From the NCBI RefSeq assembly GCF_963853665.1, contig NZ_OY970459.1, positions 744,001-808,000 on the forward strand: a DNA stretch of 64,000 bases. The letters are read 5' to 3'. The notes under the pieces are model-generated. The model saw nothing but the letters and a program-made list of their open reading frames with translations. It was not told the DNA's origin and searched no databases. Origin of the DNA: Mycobacterium decipiens (GTDB lineage Bacteria; Actinomycetota; Actinomycetes; Mycobacteriales; Mycobacteriaceae). Positions 34,703 to 45,281 of this stretch are shown one piece after another (the first letter of the stretch is position 1; each line of letters starts with the position of its first letter). A program made the translations under genes and the position numbers.

Positions 34703-36312
34703 CTAGCCCACGGCGCGGCCGGCGCCCGCCCAGAATCGTGCGCGCACGGCCTTCTTGTCCGGCTTGCCCAGCCCGGTCAACGGTAGCGAGTCGACGACCA
34801 CCACTCGCTTGGGCGACTGTACCGATCCCTTGCGTTCCTTGACCGCCCCCTGGATCTGTGCGGTCATGGTCTCGATCGCGGCGTCATCACGGGCCGCGTC
34901 GGCGCGCAGCACCACCACCGCGGTGACGGCCTCGCCCCACTTCTCGTCCGGCGCGCCGACCACGCACACCTGCGCGACGGCCGGATGCTCGGCGACAACG
35001 TCCTCGACTTCCCGGGGAAAACGTTGAAGCCGCCGGTGACGATCATGTCCTTGACCCGGTCGACGATGTAGTAGAAGCCGTCCTCGTCCTCACGGGCCAT
35101 GTCGCCGGTGTGCAGCCACCCATCTTTGAAGGTTCGCGACGTCTCGTCCGGTAGCTGCCAGTAGCCACCGGCCAACAACGGTCCGCCGACACAGATTTCG
35201 CCCGGCTCACCCTGGGGCACCGGCTTACCGTCCTGGCCCAGCAACGCGACGCGGGCGAACAGCGTCGGTCGCCCGCACGAAGTCAGCCGCTTCTCGTCGT
35301 GATCGCTCTTGGCCAGATAGGTGATCACCATCGGCGCCTCGGACTGCCCGTAGTACTGGGCGAAGATCGGGCCGAACCGCCGGATCGCCTCGGCGAGACG
35401 CACCGGGTTGATCGCCGAAGCGCCGTAGTAGACGGTCTGCAGCGACGACAAGTCCCGGGTGTGTGAATCCGGGTGGTCCAGCAGCGCGTACAGCATCGAC
35501 GGCACCAGCATGGTTGCCGTAATACGTTGCTCCTCAATAATTCTCAGTACCTCGGCCGGGTCGAACTTGGCCAGCACGATCATCTCGCCGCCCTTGATCA
35601 GGGTGGGCGTGAAAAACGCCGCGCCGGCGTGCGACAGCGGGGTGCACATCAAGAACCGCGGGTTGGCCGGCCACTCCCATTCGGCGAGTTGGATCGAGGT
35701 CATGGTGGCGATCGACTGCGCGGTGCCCATTACGCCCTTGGGCTTGCCGGTGGTACCACCGGTATAGGTCAGGCCGATCACCTGGTCCGGTGGCAGGTCG
35801 GCGGCCACCAACGGCTGCGGCTCGTAGGTGGCGGCCTGGCCCGCCAGGTCGACCGCGCGGTCTCCTAGGCCTAACAGGCCATCCGGCACTGGACCGATGG
35901 TCAGAATCTGGCGCAGCGAGTCAACCCTTTCCAGCAAACCCAGCGCGCGCTCGACGAACATCGGGTTGGGGTCGATGATCAGCGAGCTAATGCCGGCGTC
36001 GGACAGAACGTAGGCATGGTCGTCCAGCGAGCCCAGTGGGTGCAGCGCGGTGCGCCGATAACCCCGGGCCTGTCCGGCGCCGATGATCATCAAAACTTCG
36101 GGACGGTTGAGCGACAGCAGACCGACCGCCACCCCGGCGCCGGCGCCCAGGGCCTCGAACGCCTGGATGTACTGGCTGATCCGGTCGGCCAGCTGGCCAC
36201 CGGTCAGGGTGGTGTCGCCGAGGTACAGCACCGGCTTGTCGCGGTGGCGCTTGAGCGCGCCCACCAGCAGATGGCCGTTGTGGGTCGGGTTGCGCAACAG
36301 CTCGTCACTCAT
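34703..36312 (-). pseudogene. fadD8: Acyl-CoA synthetase FadD8 broken by a 1-bp deletion
   Basis: From ATG 36312 the frame matches FadD8: YTGGTTGKPKG (P-loop), YYGQSEAPMV and WLHTGDMAREDEDGFYYIVDR. After GGFNVFP the frame slips at 35014-35017 (CCCC on the coding strand). One more C would read FPREVEDVVAEHPAVAQ and join the frame ending at 34703 with LTGLGKPDKKAVRARF, the C-terminal domain with the catalytic Lys. As written the product stops at 34864 with about 30 wrong residues and no catalytic Lys. The repaired length is 537 aa. Confidence 0.85.
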
Positions 36313-36390
36313 GTGGCAAGACTAGAACGTGTTGCAAATTCGGGTCTGCCGTACCCTTAGCCACCTCGGCGATCACTACGCTTGGAGCCC

Positions 36391-38007
36391 ATGGCCGATT
36401 CAGACCCCGTAGCTGAAATAGTCATGACCGGAACCGCGCTCACCGTTGACGACGCGCGGCCAACGGCCGAAGCGATTGCCGTCGCCGACGGCCGGATCAT
36501 CGCCGTTGGCGACTGGTCCGATGTTGCCGGCCTGGTCGGCGCCGATACCCGGGTCATCGATTTGGGCGCCGGTTGTGTCATGCCGGGATTCGTTGAGGCA
36601 CATGGCCATCCGCTGTTGGAGGCGGTCGTGCTCTCGGACCGGATCGTCGACATCCGTCCGGTGACAATGCGCGACCCGGACGACGTGGTTGCCGCGATCC
36701 GCCGCGAGGTCGAGGGGCGCGGACCGGCCGGTGCCTACCTCGTCGGCTGGGATCCGCTGCTGCAGTCCGGGCTTGTCGAGCCGACACTGACCTGGCTCGA
36801 CGGCATCGCGCCGGACGGACCGTTGGTGATCGTCCACAACTCCGGACACAAGGCCTACTTCAACTCGCACGCCGCCAGGCTCAATGGCCTAACCCGGGAC
36901 ACCCCGGATCCCAAGGGCGCGAAGTACGGCCGCGACGCCAATGGTGACCTCGACGGCAGCGCCGAGGAAGCCGGCGCGATTCTGCCGATGCTGGCCGGGG
37001 TAGCCGACCCCGCCAACTTCGGCGCCATGCTGCGCGCCGAGTGCGCCCGGCTCAACCGGGCCGGGCTGACCACCTGCTCGGAGATGGCTTTTGACCCGGG
37101 GGCCAGGCCGTTGGTCGAGCGGCTGCGCGACGAGCTGACGGTCCGGCTGTACACCTACGAGATCTCAAATGCGCAGCTGTCCACCGACGCGACACCCGGT
37201 GCTGGCGACGACATGTTGCGCCAGGTGGGCATCAAGATCTGGGTGGACGGCTCACCCTGGATCGGCAATATCGATCTGACCTTTCCCTACCTGGACACCC
37301 CGGCCACCCGCGCCGTCGGTATCCCGCCCGGCTCCTGCGGGTGCGCCAACTACACCCGTGAACAGCTGGCTGAAATCGTCGGGGCCTACTTCCCGCGAGG
37401 CTGGCAGATCGCCTGTCACGTGCATGGTGACCGCGGCGTGGACACCATCCTCGACGTCTACGAGGAGGCGCTGCGTCGCAATCCTCGTGACGATCACCGG
37501 CTACGGCTCGAACACGTGGGGGCCATCCGGCCCGACCAACTCCGGCGGGCCGCCGACCTCGGCGTCACCTGCAGCATCTTCGTCGACCAGATCCACTACT
37601 GGGGCGATGTGATCGTCGACGGTCTGTTCGGTCCAGAGCGCGGGTCGCGTTGGATGCCGGCTGGGTCGGCGGTGGCCGCTGGCCTCCGCATCTCGTTGCA
37701 CAACGACCCACCGGTCACCCCGGAGGAGCCGTTGCGCAACATCAGCGTGGCCGCGACCCGGGTGGCACCGAGCGGCCGGGTGCTCGCCCCGGAGGAGCGC
37801 CTGACGGTCGAGCAGGCGATTCGCGCGCAGACCATAGACGCCGCCTGGCAGCTGTTCGCCGACGACGTGATCGGCTCGCTTCAGGTCGGCAAGTACGCGG
37901 ACCTGGTGGTGCTGTCCGCGGATCCCCGGACGGTGCCGCCGGAGCAGATCGCCGATCTGGCGGTGCGGGCGACCTTTCTGGCCGGCCGCCAGGTTTACCG
38001 GCGGTGA
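36391..38007 (+). CDS. YtcJ-like metal-dependent amidohydrolase (Rv0552 homologue)
   Basis: The ATG at 36391 follows TTGGAG closely; an in-frame TTG at 36382 is an alternative. The 538-aa amidohydrolase-3 family protein has the metal-binding FVEAHGHP, later ACHVHGDRGVD, RLEHVG and SLHNDPPVTP. The C-terminal beta-domain DVIGSLQVGKYADLVVLSADP is typical of the family. Substrate unknown. It overlaps menC (GTGA) and is divergent from fadD8. Confidence 0.9.
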   Translation: MADSDPVAEIVMTGTALTVDDARPTAEAIAVADGRIIAVGDWSDVAGLVGADTRVIDLGAGCVMPGFVEAHGHPLLEAVVLSDRIVDIRPVTMRDPDDVVAAIRREVEGRGPAGAYLVGWDPLLQSGLVEPTLTWLDGIAPDGPLVIVHNSGHKAYFNSHAARLNGLTRDTPDPKGAKYGRDANGDLDGSAEEAGAILPMLAGVADPANFGAMLRAECARLNRAGLTTCSEMAFDPGARPLVERLRDELTVRLYTYEISNAQLSTDATPGAGDDMLRQVGIKIWVDGSPWIGNIDLTFPYLDTPATRAVGIPPGSCGCANYTREQLAEIVGAYFPRGWQIACHVHGDRGVDTILDVYEEALRRNPRDDHRLRLEHVGAIRPDQLRRAADLGVTCSIFVDQIHYWGDVIVDGLFGPERGSRWMPAGSAVAAGLRISLHNDPPVTPEEPLRNISVAATRVAPSGRVLAPEERLTVEQAIRAQTIDAAWQLFADDVIGSLQVGKYADLVVLSADPRTVPPEQIADLAVRATFLAGRQVYRR

Positions 38008-38975
38008 TACCCCCGCTGGACGACCTGCTGGACCGCCTGTATGTGGTGGCACTGCCGATGCGGGTCCGCTTCCGCGGCATCACCACCCGTGAAGTGGCCT
38101 TGATCGAAGGTCCGGCCGGTTGGGGCGAGTTCGGCGCGTTCGTCGAGTACCACGCCGCGGAGGCGTCCGCGTGGCTGGCGTCGGCGATCGAGGGTGCCTA
38201 TCGTTCGCCGCCGCCGGTACGGCGCAACCATGTCCCGATCAACGCCACCGTGCCGGCCGTTGCCGCCGCCCGGGTGGGCGAGGTGCTGGCCCGGTTTCCC
38301 GGTGCCCGGACGGCCAAAGTGAAGGTGGCCGAACCTGGGCAGCGGCTGGTCGACGACGTCGACCGGGTCAACGCCGTGCGGGAACTGGTCCCCACGGTAC
38401 GGGTGGACGCCAACGGCGGCTGGAGTGTCGCCGAGGCGGTAACCGCGGCCGCCGCCCTGACCGCCGACGGCCCGCTGGAGTACCTCGAACAACCCTGCGC
38501 CAGCGTAGCCGAGCTCGCCGAGTTGCGCCGGCGGGTCGATGTACCGATCGCCGCCGACGAAAGCATCCGCAAGGCCGAGGATCCCTTGGCCGTTGTCCGC
38601 GCCCACGCCGCCGATATCGCGGTGCTGAAAGTCGCTCCGCTGGGCGGTGTTTGGACGGTGCTCGACATCGCAGCGCGGATCGCCGCCCCGGTCGTGGTCT
38701 CCAGCGCGCTCGATTCCGCGGTCGGAATCGCCGCGGGCCTGACCGCCGCCGCGGCCCTACCGGAACTCCACCACGCGTGCGGGCTCGGCACCGGCGGGCT
38801 GTTTGCTGAGGACGTGGCCGAACCCGCCGTACCCATCGACGGATTTCTACCGGTTGTGCCGGTGACGCCCGACCCGGCGCGGCTGCAGGTTCTGGGCGCA
38901 CCGCCGGACCGGCGGCAGTGGTGGATCGACCGGGTTAAGGCCTGCTACCCGTTGCTTGTACCGTCGTTCGGGTGA
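38004..38975 (+). CDS. menC: o-Succinylbenzoate synthase
   Basis: The GTG at 38004 overlaps the previous stop. The 323-aa enolase-superfamily protein has the catalytic TAKVKVAE (Lys-x-Lys), metal ligands in VDANGG, YLEQPC and AADES, and a second Lys in LKVAPLGG. It dehydrates SHCHC to OSB. It overlaps the next gene at its stop. Confidence 0.94.
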   Translation: MIPPLDDLLDRLYVVALPMRVRFRGITTREVALIEGPAGWGEFGAFVEYHAAEASAWLASAIEGAYRSPPPVRRNHVPINATVPAVAAARVGEVLARFPGARTAKVKVAEPGQRLVDDVDRVNAVRELVPTVRVDANGGWSVAEAVTAAAALTADGPLEYLEQPCASVAELAELRRRVDVPIAADESIRKAEDPLAVVRAHAADIAVLKVAPLGGVWTVLDIAARIAAPVVVSSALDSAVGIAAGLTAAAALPELHHACGLGTGGLFAEDVAEPAVPIDGFLPVVPVTPDPARLQVLGAPPDRRQWWIDRVKACYPLLVPSFG

Positions 38976-39760
38976 TCAACCTGGCTTACGACGACAAAGG
39001 GACCGGTGACCCGGTTCTCTTTATCGCCGGTCGCGGGGGTGCCGGACGCACCTGGCACCCCCATCAACTTCCGGCCTTCCTGGCGGCAGGATATCGGTGC
39101 ATCACCTTCGACAATCGGGGCATCGGCGCCACCGAGAACGCCGAAGGCTTCACCACGCAAACCATGGTCGCCGACACCGCGGCGCTGATCGAGGCCCTCG
39201 ACATCGCTCCGGCACGCGTCGTCGGGGTATCGATGGGCGCGTTCATCGCGCAGGAACTCATGGTGGTCCGGCCTGAGCTGGTCAGCTCGGCGGTGCTGAT
39301 GGCCACTCGTGGCCGCCTGGACCGCGCTCGTCAGTTCTTCAACACGGCCGAGGCCGAACTCCTTGACGCCGGTATCCAGCTGCCGGCCGCATACGACGCG
39401 AGAACTCGCCTACTGGAGAACTTTTCCGGCAAGACGCTCAGCGATGACGCGGCCGTCGGCGACTGGATCGCGATGTTCAGCATGTGGCCGATCAAGTCCA
39501 CCCCCGGGCTGCGCTGCCAGTTGGATTGCGCTCCGCAGACGAACCGGCTGCCCGCCTACCGCAACATTGCCGCGCCGGTGCTGGTGATCGGGTTCGCCGA
39601 CGACGTGGTGACACCGTCGTACCTGGGTAGGGAGGTCGCCGAAGCCCTGCCCAACGGTCGCTACCTGCAAATACCTGACACCGGTCATCTCGGGTTCTTC
39701 GAGCGGCCGGAAGCCGTCAACACGGCGATGCTGAAGTTCTTCGCCAGCGTCACCGCCTGA
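38972..39760 (+). CDS. bpoC: Alpha/beta-hydrolase BpoC, possible MenH-type enzyme
   Basis: The GTG overlaps the menC stop. The 262-aa alpha/beta-hydrolase has GVSMGAF (Ser about 87), FDNRGIGATE and a late His in PDTGHLGFFE. M. tuberculosis annotates it as a non-heme bromoperoxidase, but such labels are unreliable. Between menC and menD, a role as the SHCHC synthase (MenH) step is plausible (inference). Confidence 0.88.
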   Translation: MINLAYDDKGTGDPVLFIAGRGGAGRTWHPHQLPAFLAAGYRCITFDNRGIGATENAEGFTTQTMVADTAALIEALDIAPARVVGVSMGAFIAQELMVVRPELVSSAVLMATRGRLDRARQFFNTAEAELLDAGIQLPAAYDARTRLLENFSGKTLSDDAAVGDWIAMFSMWPIKSTPGLRCQLDCAPQTNRLPAYRNIAAPVLVIGFADDVVTPSYLGREVAEALPNGRYLQIPDTGHLGFFERPEAVNTAMLKFFASVTA

Positions 39761-39802
39761 ACGCGGCCCGGCGACGGTGTCCGGTTGTGACACCCTGTAC
39801 TG

Positions 39803-41467
39803 GTGAACCCCTCGACGACACAGGCGCGCGTCGTCGTCGACGAGCTGATCCGCGGTGGCGTCCGCGACGTGGTGTTGTGTCCCGGCTCGCGCAACGCGCC
39901 GCTGGCGTTCGCGTTGCAGGACGCCGACCGGTCCGGCCGCGTCCGGTTGCACGTTCGCATTGACGAACGCACCGCCGGCTACCTGGCGATCGGGCTGGCG
40001 GTCGGGGCGGGCGCACCGGTGTGTGTCGCGATGACGTCGGGCACCGCCGTGGCCAACCTCGGTCCGGCAGTGGTGGAGGCCAACTACGCGCGGGTACCGC
40101 TGATCGTGCTATCGGCCAACCGGCCCTATGAGCTGCTGGGCACCGGCGCCAACCAGACCATGGAGCAGCTGGGCTATTTCGGCACCCAGGTCCGCGCCAC
40201 CATCAGCCTGGGCCTGGCCGAGGACGCGCCCGAAAGGATGGCGGCCCACAACGCGACCTGGCGATCGGCCACTTGCCGGGTGTTGGCGGCCGCCACCGGT
40301 GCTCGCACCGCCAACGCCGGCCCGGTGCACTTCGACATCCCGCTGCGCGAACCGCTGGTGCCGGATCCCGAACCCCGCGGCGCCGCCACCCCGCAGGGCC
40401 GGCCGGACGGTAAGCCGTGGACCTACTCACCGCCGGTCACATTCGACCAGCCACTGGACATCGACCTGTCGGTCGACACCGTGGTGATCTCCGGGCACGG
40501 CGCCGGCGTGCACCCCAACCTGGCGGAGTTGCCGACCGTCGCGGAACCGACGGCGCCCCCGTTCGGGACCAACCCGCTGCACCCGCTAGCGCTTCCGCTG
40601 CTGCGCCCCCAGCAGGTGATCATGCTGGGCCGTCCGACACTGCATCGTCCGGTGTCGGCGTTGCTGGCCGACCCAGAAGTGCCGGTATTCGCGTTGACAA
40701 CCGGTCCCCGCTGGCCGGACGTCTCGGGCAACTCGCAGGCCACCGGCTCTCGGGCGGTCACCACCGGCGCATCCCGCCCGGCGTGGCTGGACCGCTGTGC
40801 CCAGATGAACCGGCACGCGGTCGCCGCGGTTCGGGGGCAGCTCGCAGCGCACCCGCTGACCACCGGGCTGCATGTGGCGGCGGCGGTGTCGGACGCGCTG
40901 CGGCCCGGTGACCAGCTGGTTCTCGGAGCATCCAACCCGGTGCGGGATATGGCCTTGGCCGGCCTGGACACCCATGGCATCCGGGTGCGGTCCAACCGTG
41001 GGGTCGCCGGTATCGACGGCACCGTGTCCACCGCGATCGGAGCGGCTTTGGCTTATGAGGGCGCCCACGAGCGCACCGGCAGCCCGCACAGCCCGCCTCG
41101 CACCATCGCGTTGATCGGCGACCTGACGTTCGTCCACGACAGCTCCGGGCTGTTGATCGGGCCGACCGAACCGGTACCGCGGCAACTGACCATCGTGGTG
41201 TCCAACGACAACGGGGGCGGCATCTTCGAACTGCTCGAGCAGGGTGACCCGAGGTTCTCCGACGTGTCATCGCGGATCTTCGGCACCCCGCACGACGTCG
41301 ACGTGGGCGCGCTGTGTCGCGCCTATCACGTGGAGAGCCGGCAGATCGAAGTCGACGAGCTGGCCGCGGCCCTTGACGAACACGGCGCCGGCGTGCGCGT
41401 GCTGGAGGTCAAGGCGGACCGGTCGTCGTTGCGACAATTACACGCCGCCATCAAGGCTGCTCTGTGA
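39803..41467 (+). CDS. menD: SEPHCHC synthase (2-succinyl-5-enolpyruvyl-6-hydroxy-3-cyclohexene-1-carboxylate synthase)
   Basis: The GTG start gives 554 aa, the M. tuberculosis length. The three-domain thiamine-diphosphate enzyme has an N-terminal [17 protein letters not shown] block and the TPP/metal-binding segment [12 protein letters not shown]...[10 protein letters not shown]. It joins isochorismate and 2-oxoglutarate, the committed step to menaquinone. The following gene overlaps its stop. Confidence 0.95.
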   Translation: MNPSTTQARVVVDELIRGGVRDVVLCPGSRNAPLAFALQDADRSGRVRLHVRIDERTAGYLAIGLAVGAGAPVCVAMTSGTAVANLGPAVVEANYARVPLIVLSANRPYELLGTGANQTMEQLGYFGTQVRATISLGLAEDAPERMAAHNATWRSATCRVLAAATGARTANAGPVHFDIPLREPLVPDPEPRGAATPQGRPDGKPWTYSPPVTFDQPLDIDLSVDTVVISGHGAGVHPNLAELPTVAEPTAPPFGTNPLHPLALPLLRPQQVIMLGRPTLHRPVSALLADPEVPVFALTTGPRWPDVSGNSQATGSRAVTTGASRPAWLDRCAQMNRHAVAAVRGQLAAHPLTTGLHVAAAVSDALRPGDQLVLGASNPVRDMALAGLDTHGIRVRSNRGVAGIDGTVSTAIGAALAYEGAHERTGSPHSPPRTIALIGDLTFVHDSSGLLIGPTEPVPRQLTIVVSNDNGGGIFELLEQGDPRFSDVSSRIFGTPHDVDVGALCRAYHVESRQIEVDELAAALDEHGAGVRVLEVKADRSSLRQLHAAIKAAL

Positions 41468-42000
41468 TATCACCGAAATCGGTGCTGTGCATCCTGATTC
41501 ATGGCCGCAGTAATGAACTGCGGAACTCTCGACCCAGGATCGTGCTGCGCTGGGTACGAATCGCGGTCCTGATCGTGACCGGTTTGGTCACGCTTCAGTC
41601 GGTGCTGCTGGTGGCTGGTGCGTGGCGCAATGACCTTGCGATCCAACGCAATATGGGGGTCGCGCAGGCCGAAGTGCTCAGCGCCGGGCCACGGCGCTCG
41701 ACGATCGAGTTCGTCACACCAGAGCGGGTCACTTACCGGCCCGAACTCGGTGTGCTGTATCCGTCCGAATTATCCACGGGCATGCGGATTTACGTCGAGT
41801 ACAACAAAAGGGATCCCAACCTGGTCCGAGTGCAGCACCGCAACGCCGGGCTGGCCATTATCCCCGCCGGGTCCATCGCGGTGGTGGCCTGGCTGATCTC
41901 GGCGGTCGCGCTGGTCGTGCTAACGATGCTGGACAAGCGGCTCCAACGTCGCGAAAAGTCGAAGAGCGTGGCGAACCAGTCGGCGTCCGCAACCGTCTAG
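41464..42000 (+). CDS. DUF3592-type membrane protein (Rv0556 homologue)
   Basis: The GTG overlaps the menD stop. The 178-aa protein has a transmembrane helix at about 24-46, an outer beta-rich segment ([21 protein letters not shown]) and a second helix at about 140-160, then a basic tail. This is the layout of DUF3592 proteins. Function unknown. It bridges menD and mgtA. Confidence 0.82.
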   Translation: MISPKSVLCILIHGRSNELRNSRPRIVLRWVRIAVLIVTGLVTLQSVLLVAGAWRNDLAIQRNMGVAQAEVLSAGPRRSTIEFVTPERVTYRPELGVLYPSELSTGMRIYVEYNKRDPNLVRVQHRNAGLAIIPAGSIAVVAWLISAVALVVLTMLDKRLQRREKSKSVANQSASATV

Positions 42001-42069
42001 CAGCAGGAGTTCGCACGCCGTATGCCCGGACGCAACGGTTTCGACAGCCTGCGCTGGCACCATGGTGTC

Positions 42070-43197
42070 GTGCGTGTTGCGATCGTCGCCGAGTCGTTCC
42101 TCCCCCATGTCAACGGTGTCAGCAACTCGGTGATACGGGTACTCGAGCATTTGCGTCGAACCGGTCATGAGGCCCTCGTGATTGCGCCCGACACGCCGCC
42201 GGGTGAATCCCGCGCCGAGCGAATTCACGGCGGGACCCGGGTGCATCGGGTGCCGTCGCGGATGTTCCCAAAGGTGACCACGTTGCCGCTCGGCGTGCCC
42301 ACCCTGCGAATGCTGAGAGTGCTGCGCGGATTCGATCCCGACGTCGTGCATCTGGCTTCGCCTGCGCTGCTGGGCTACGGGGGACTACGAGCCGCTCGCC
42401 GGCTGGGGGTGCCTACCGTCGCGGTCTACCAAACCGATGTCCCGGGTTTCGCGTCAAGCTACGGCATTCCGATGACAGCACGAGCGGCGTGGGCGTGGTT
42501 CCGCCACCTGCACGGCCTGGCCGACCGCACCCTGGCACCATCCACTGCAACGGTGGAATCCCTGGTTGCTCAAGGTATTCCGCGGGTACATCGATGGGCG
42601 CGCGGGGTGGACGTGCAAAGGTTCGTGCCATCGGCGCGAAACGAGGCGCTGCGGCGACGGTGGTCGCCGGACGGCAAGCCCATCGTCGGCTTTGTGGGCC
42701 GGCTTGCGCCGGAGAAGCATGTTGACCGGCTCACGGGTCTGGCAGCCTCCGGCGCAGTGCGGCTAGTCATCGTCGGCGACGGCATCGACCGGCGCAAATT
42801 GCAATCAGCAATGCCCACAGCGGTTTTCACCGGCGCGCTGTATGACGAAGAGCTCGCTGAGGCGTATGCCAGCATGGACGTCTTCGTCCATTCCGGTGAG
42901 CACGAGACGTTTTGCCAGGTCGTGCAGGAGGCGTTGGCGTCGGGTTTGCCGGTGATCGCCCCCGACGCCGGCGGACCGCGTGATCTGGTAACCCCGCACC
43001 GCACCGGGCTGCTGTTGGCTGTCGGCGAGTTCGAGGATCGGCTTCCCGCCGCTGTGGCCCACCTGGTCCACCAACGCCAGCGTTACTCGCTTGCCGCCCG
43101 GCGCAGTGTGCTGGGCCGCAGCTGGCCGGTGATCTGCGACGAGCTGCTCGGCCATTACTACGCGGTGCTAGGGGTCGACAGGGCTCAGGCGGCCTAG
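42070..43197 (+). CDS. mgtA: GDP-mannose-dependent alpha-mannosyltransferase (MgtA)
   Basis: I start at GTG 42070 ([20 protein letters not shown]), the family N-terminus, not at the in-frame ATG 42022. The 375-aa GT4-fold enzyme has the retaining EX7E motif in [10 protein letters not shown] and the [15 protein letters not shown] block. In M. tuberculosis Rv0557 (once called PimB) mannosylates a glucuronosyl-diacylglycerol lipid and contributes to lipomannan-like glycolipids. It is membrane-associated on the cytoplasmic side. Confidence 0.92.
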   Translation: MRVAIVAESFLPHVNGVSNSVIRVLEHLRRTGHEALVIAPDTPPGESRAERIHGGTRVHRVPSRMFPKVTTLPLGVPTLRMLRVLRGFDPDVVHLASPALLGYGGLRAARRLGVPTVAVYQTDVPGFASSYGIPMTARAAWAWFRHLHGLADRTLAPSTATVESLVAQGIPRVHRWARGVDVQRFVPSARNEALRRRWSPDGKPIVGFVGRLAPEKHVDRLTGLAASGAVRLVIVGDGIDRRKLQSAMPTAVFTGALYDEELAEAYASMDVFVHSGEHETFCQVVQEALASGLPVIAPDAGGPRDLVTPHRTGLLLAVGEFEDRLPAAVAHLVHQRQRYSLAARRSVLGRSWPVICDELLGHYYAVLGVDRAQAA

Positions 43198-43215
43198 CCC
43201 CGATTCCCGCCCGCC

Positions 43216-43387
43216 CGCATCGTCGGCGCGCCTTCGCCTCGGGCCCCAGTGCGGCCCGCATCGTCGGGCGCGGTGGCTGATGGCGCGCCTCCTCCTCGGG
43301 CCCCAGTGCGGCCCGCATCGTCGGGCGCGGTGGCTGATGGCGCGCCTCCTCCTCGGGCCCCAGTGCGGCCCGCATCGTCGGGCGCGC
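43216..43387 (+). repeat. 57-bp tandem repeat (MIRU/VNTR-like) between mgtA and menG
   Basis: Two perfect 57-bp copies lie at 43257-43313 and 43314-43370, each starting CGCATCGTCGGGCGCGGTGG. They are preceded by a 41-bp partial copy (43216-43256) and followed by a 17-bp partial copy. They run to within 18 bp of the menG start and are open in frame with it. This is the structure of a mycobacterial VNTR locus. Confidence 0.9.
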
Positions 43388-43404
43388 GGGGTAGCGTCGA
43401 CGCT

Positions 43405-44115
43405 GTGAGTCGCGCCGCCCTCGACAAGGATCCCCGAGATATTGCGTCGATGTTCGACGATGTCGCCCGCAGGTATGACCTGACCAATACGGTGTTGTCG
43501 CTGGGCCAGGACCGGTACTGGCGGCGAGCCACCCGGTCGGCGCTGCGAATCGGACCCGGCGAACGGGTTCTGGACCTGGCCGCGGGCACCGCGGTGTCCA
43601 CGGTGGAGCTCACCAAGTCCGGAGCGTGGTGTGTTGCTGCCGATTTCTCGGTCGGCATGCTCGCGGCGGGTGGTGCGCGCAAGGTTCCGAAGGTCGCCGG
43701 TGACGCCACTCAGCTGCCGTTTGCCGATGGCGTGTTCGATGCGGTCACCATAAGTTTCGGGCTGCGAAACGTCGCCGACCAGCAAGCGGCGCTGCGTGAG
43801 ATGGCCCGTGTCACCCGGCCCGGCGGCCGATTACTGGTGTGCGAATTCTCCACGCCCACAAGTTCGTTGTTCGCCACCGTCTACAAGGAATATCTGATGC
43901 AGGCGCTGCCTCGGGTGGCGCGAGCGGTGTCCAGCAACCCCGAGGCCTACGAGTACCTCGCGGAGTCGATCAGGGCCTGGCCCGACCAGGCGGCGCTGGC
44001 GCACCAGATTTCGCGGGCCGGGTGGTCGGAGGTGCGTTGGCGCAACCTGACCGGCGGCATCGTGGCCTTGCACGCCGGATACAAGCCCACCGCGGTGCCG
44101 GGTAAGGAAACCTAG
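43405..44115 (+). CDS. menG: Demethylmenaquinone methyltransferase
   Basis: I start at GTG 43405 ([20 protein letters not shown]), the family start. A longer frame to 43249 only translates the tandem repeat. The 236-aa UbiE/MenG protein has [19 protein letters not shown], motif [13 protein letters not shown] and [15 protein letters not shown]. It C-methylates demethylmenaquinone, the last ring step. Its TAG shares the CTAG palindrome with the stop of the convergent neighbour. Confidence 0.95.
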   Translation: MSRAALDKDPRDIASMFDDVARRYDLTNTVLSLGQDRYWRRATRSALRIGPGERVLDLAAGTAVSTVELTKSGAWCVAADFSVGMLAAGGARKVPKVAGDATQLPFADGVFDAVTISFGLRNVADQQAALREMARVTRPGGRLLVCEFSTPTSSLFATVYKEYLMQALPRVARAVSSNPEAYEYLAESIRAWPDQAALAHQISRAGWSEVRWRNLTGGIVALHAGYKPTAVPGKET

Positions 44116-44447
44116 GTGCCAGCCCGTTGCAGGACGCCCATATGCTCGGGGCAGTAGTGGTCGATCGCGGCGCCCAGGAACTGAAACGCCTGGCCCTGGG
44201 TGGTTCCGCGCGGCAGGTTGCGCTGCAAGAAAGTAGCCGACTTGTACGCATCGCCGTCAACGCCCCTGGTCAGCCGTTCGCAGCTGATCTTGGCAAGCCA
44301 CGCGTTGTAGTCCTGCGGCCCATAGATCCCGAAGCGGTGGATCGTGTTGTTGAAGGGGGCGTCGTAGTCGTCGGCCCGCGCCGGGGCCGCCAGCCCGATG
44401 GCAACCACCGCCATGCTGGCGAGAACGGCCAGCTTCGTGCCTTTCAT
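44112..44447 (-). CDS. Secreted DUF732-type protein (Rv0559c homologue)
   Basis: This 111-aa protein has a cleavable signal peptide ([25 protein letters not shown]) and a helical, two-cysteine DUF732-like domain ([20 protein letters not shown]). It is exported. In M. tuberculosis Rv0559c is co-induced with Rv0560c by salicylate (recalled knowledge). The order and strand relative to the Rv0560c homologue match. Confidence 0.88.
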   Translation of the reverse strand: MKGTKLAVLASMAVVAIGLAAPARADDYDAPFNNTIHRFGIYGPQDYNAWLAKISCERLTRGVDGDAYKSATFLQRNLPRGTTQGQAFQFLGAAIDHYCPEHMGVLQRAGT

Positions 44448-44479
44448 TAGTCGGACTATACGCCTCGGGGGGTTTGCTC

Positions 44480-45220
<741 letters not shown>

Positions 45221-45281
45221 GTCACAGGGCTTCCTGGGCTGGCGGCGAACACCACCAGGTAACGCATTTCGCTTCGACGGC

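Noticed and set aside
43216..43387. CRISPR-like array
   Set aside because: The repeats are directly adjacent with no spacers; this is a minisatellite/VNTR.
43249..43404. N-terminal extension of MenG through the tandem repeat
   Set aside because: Family homology starts at GTG 43405, and the extension only translates repeats. Kept as a question under findings.
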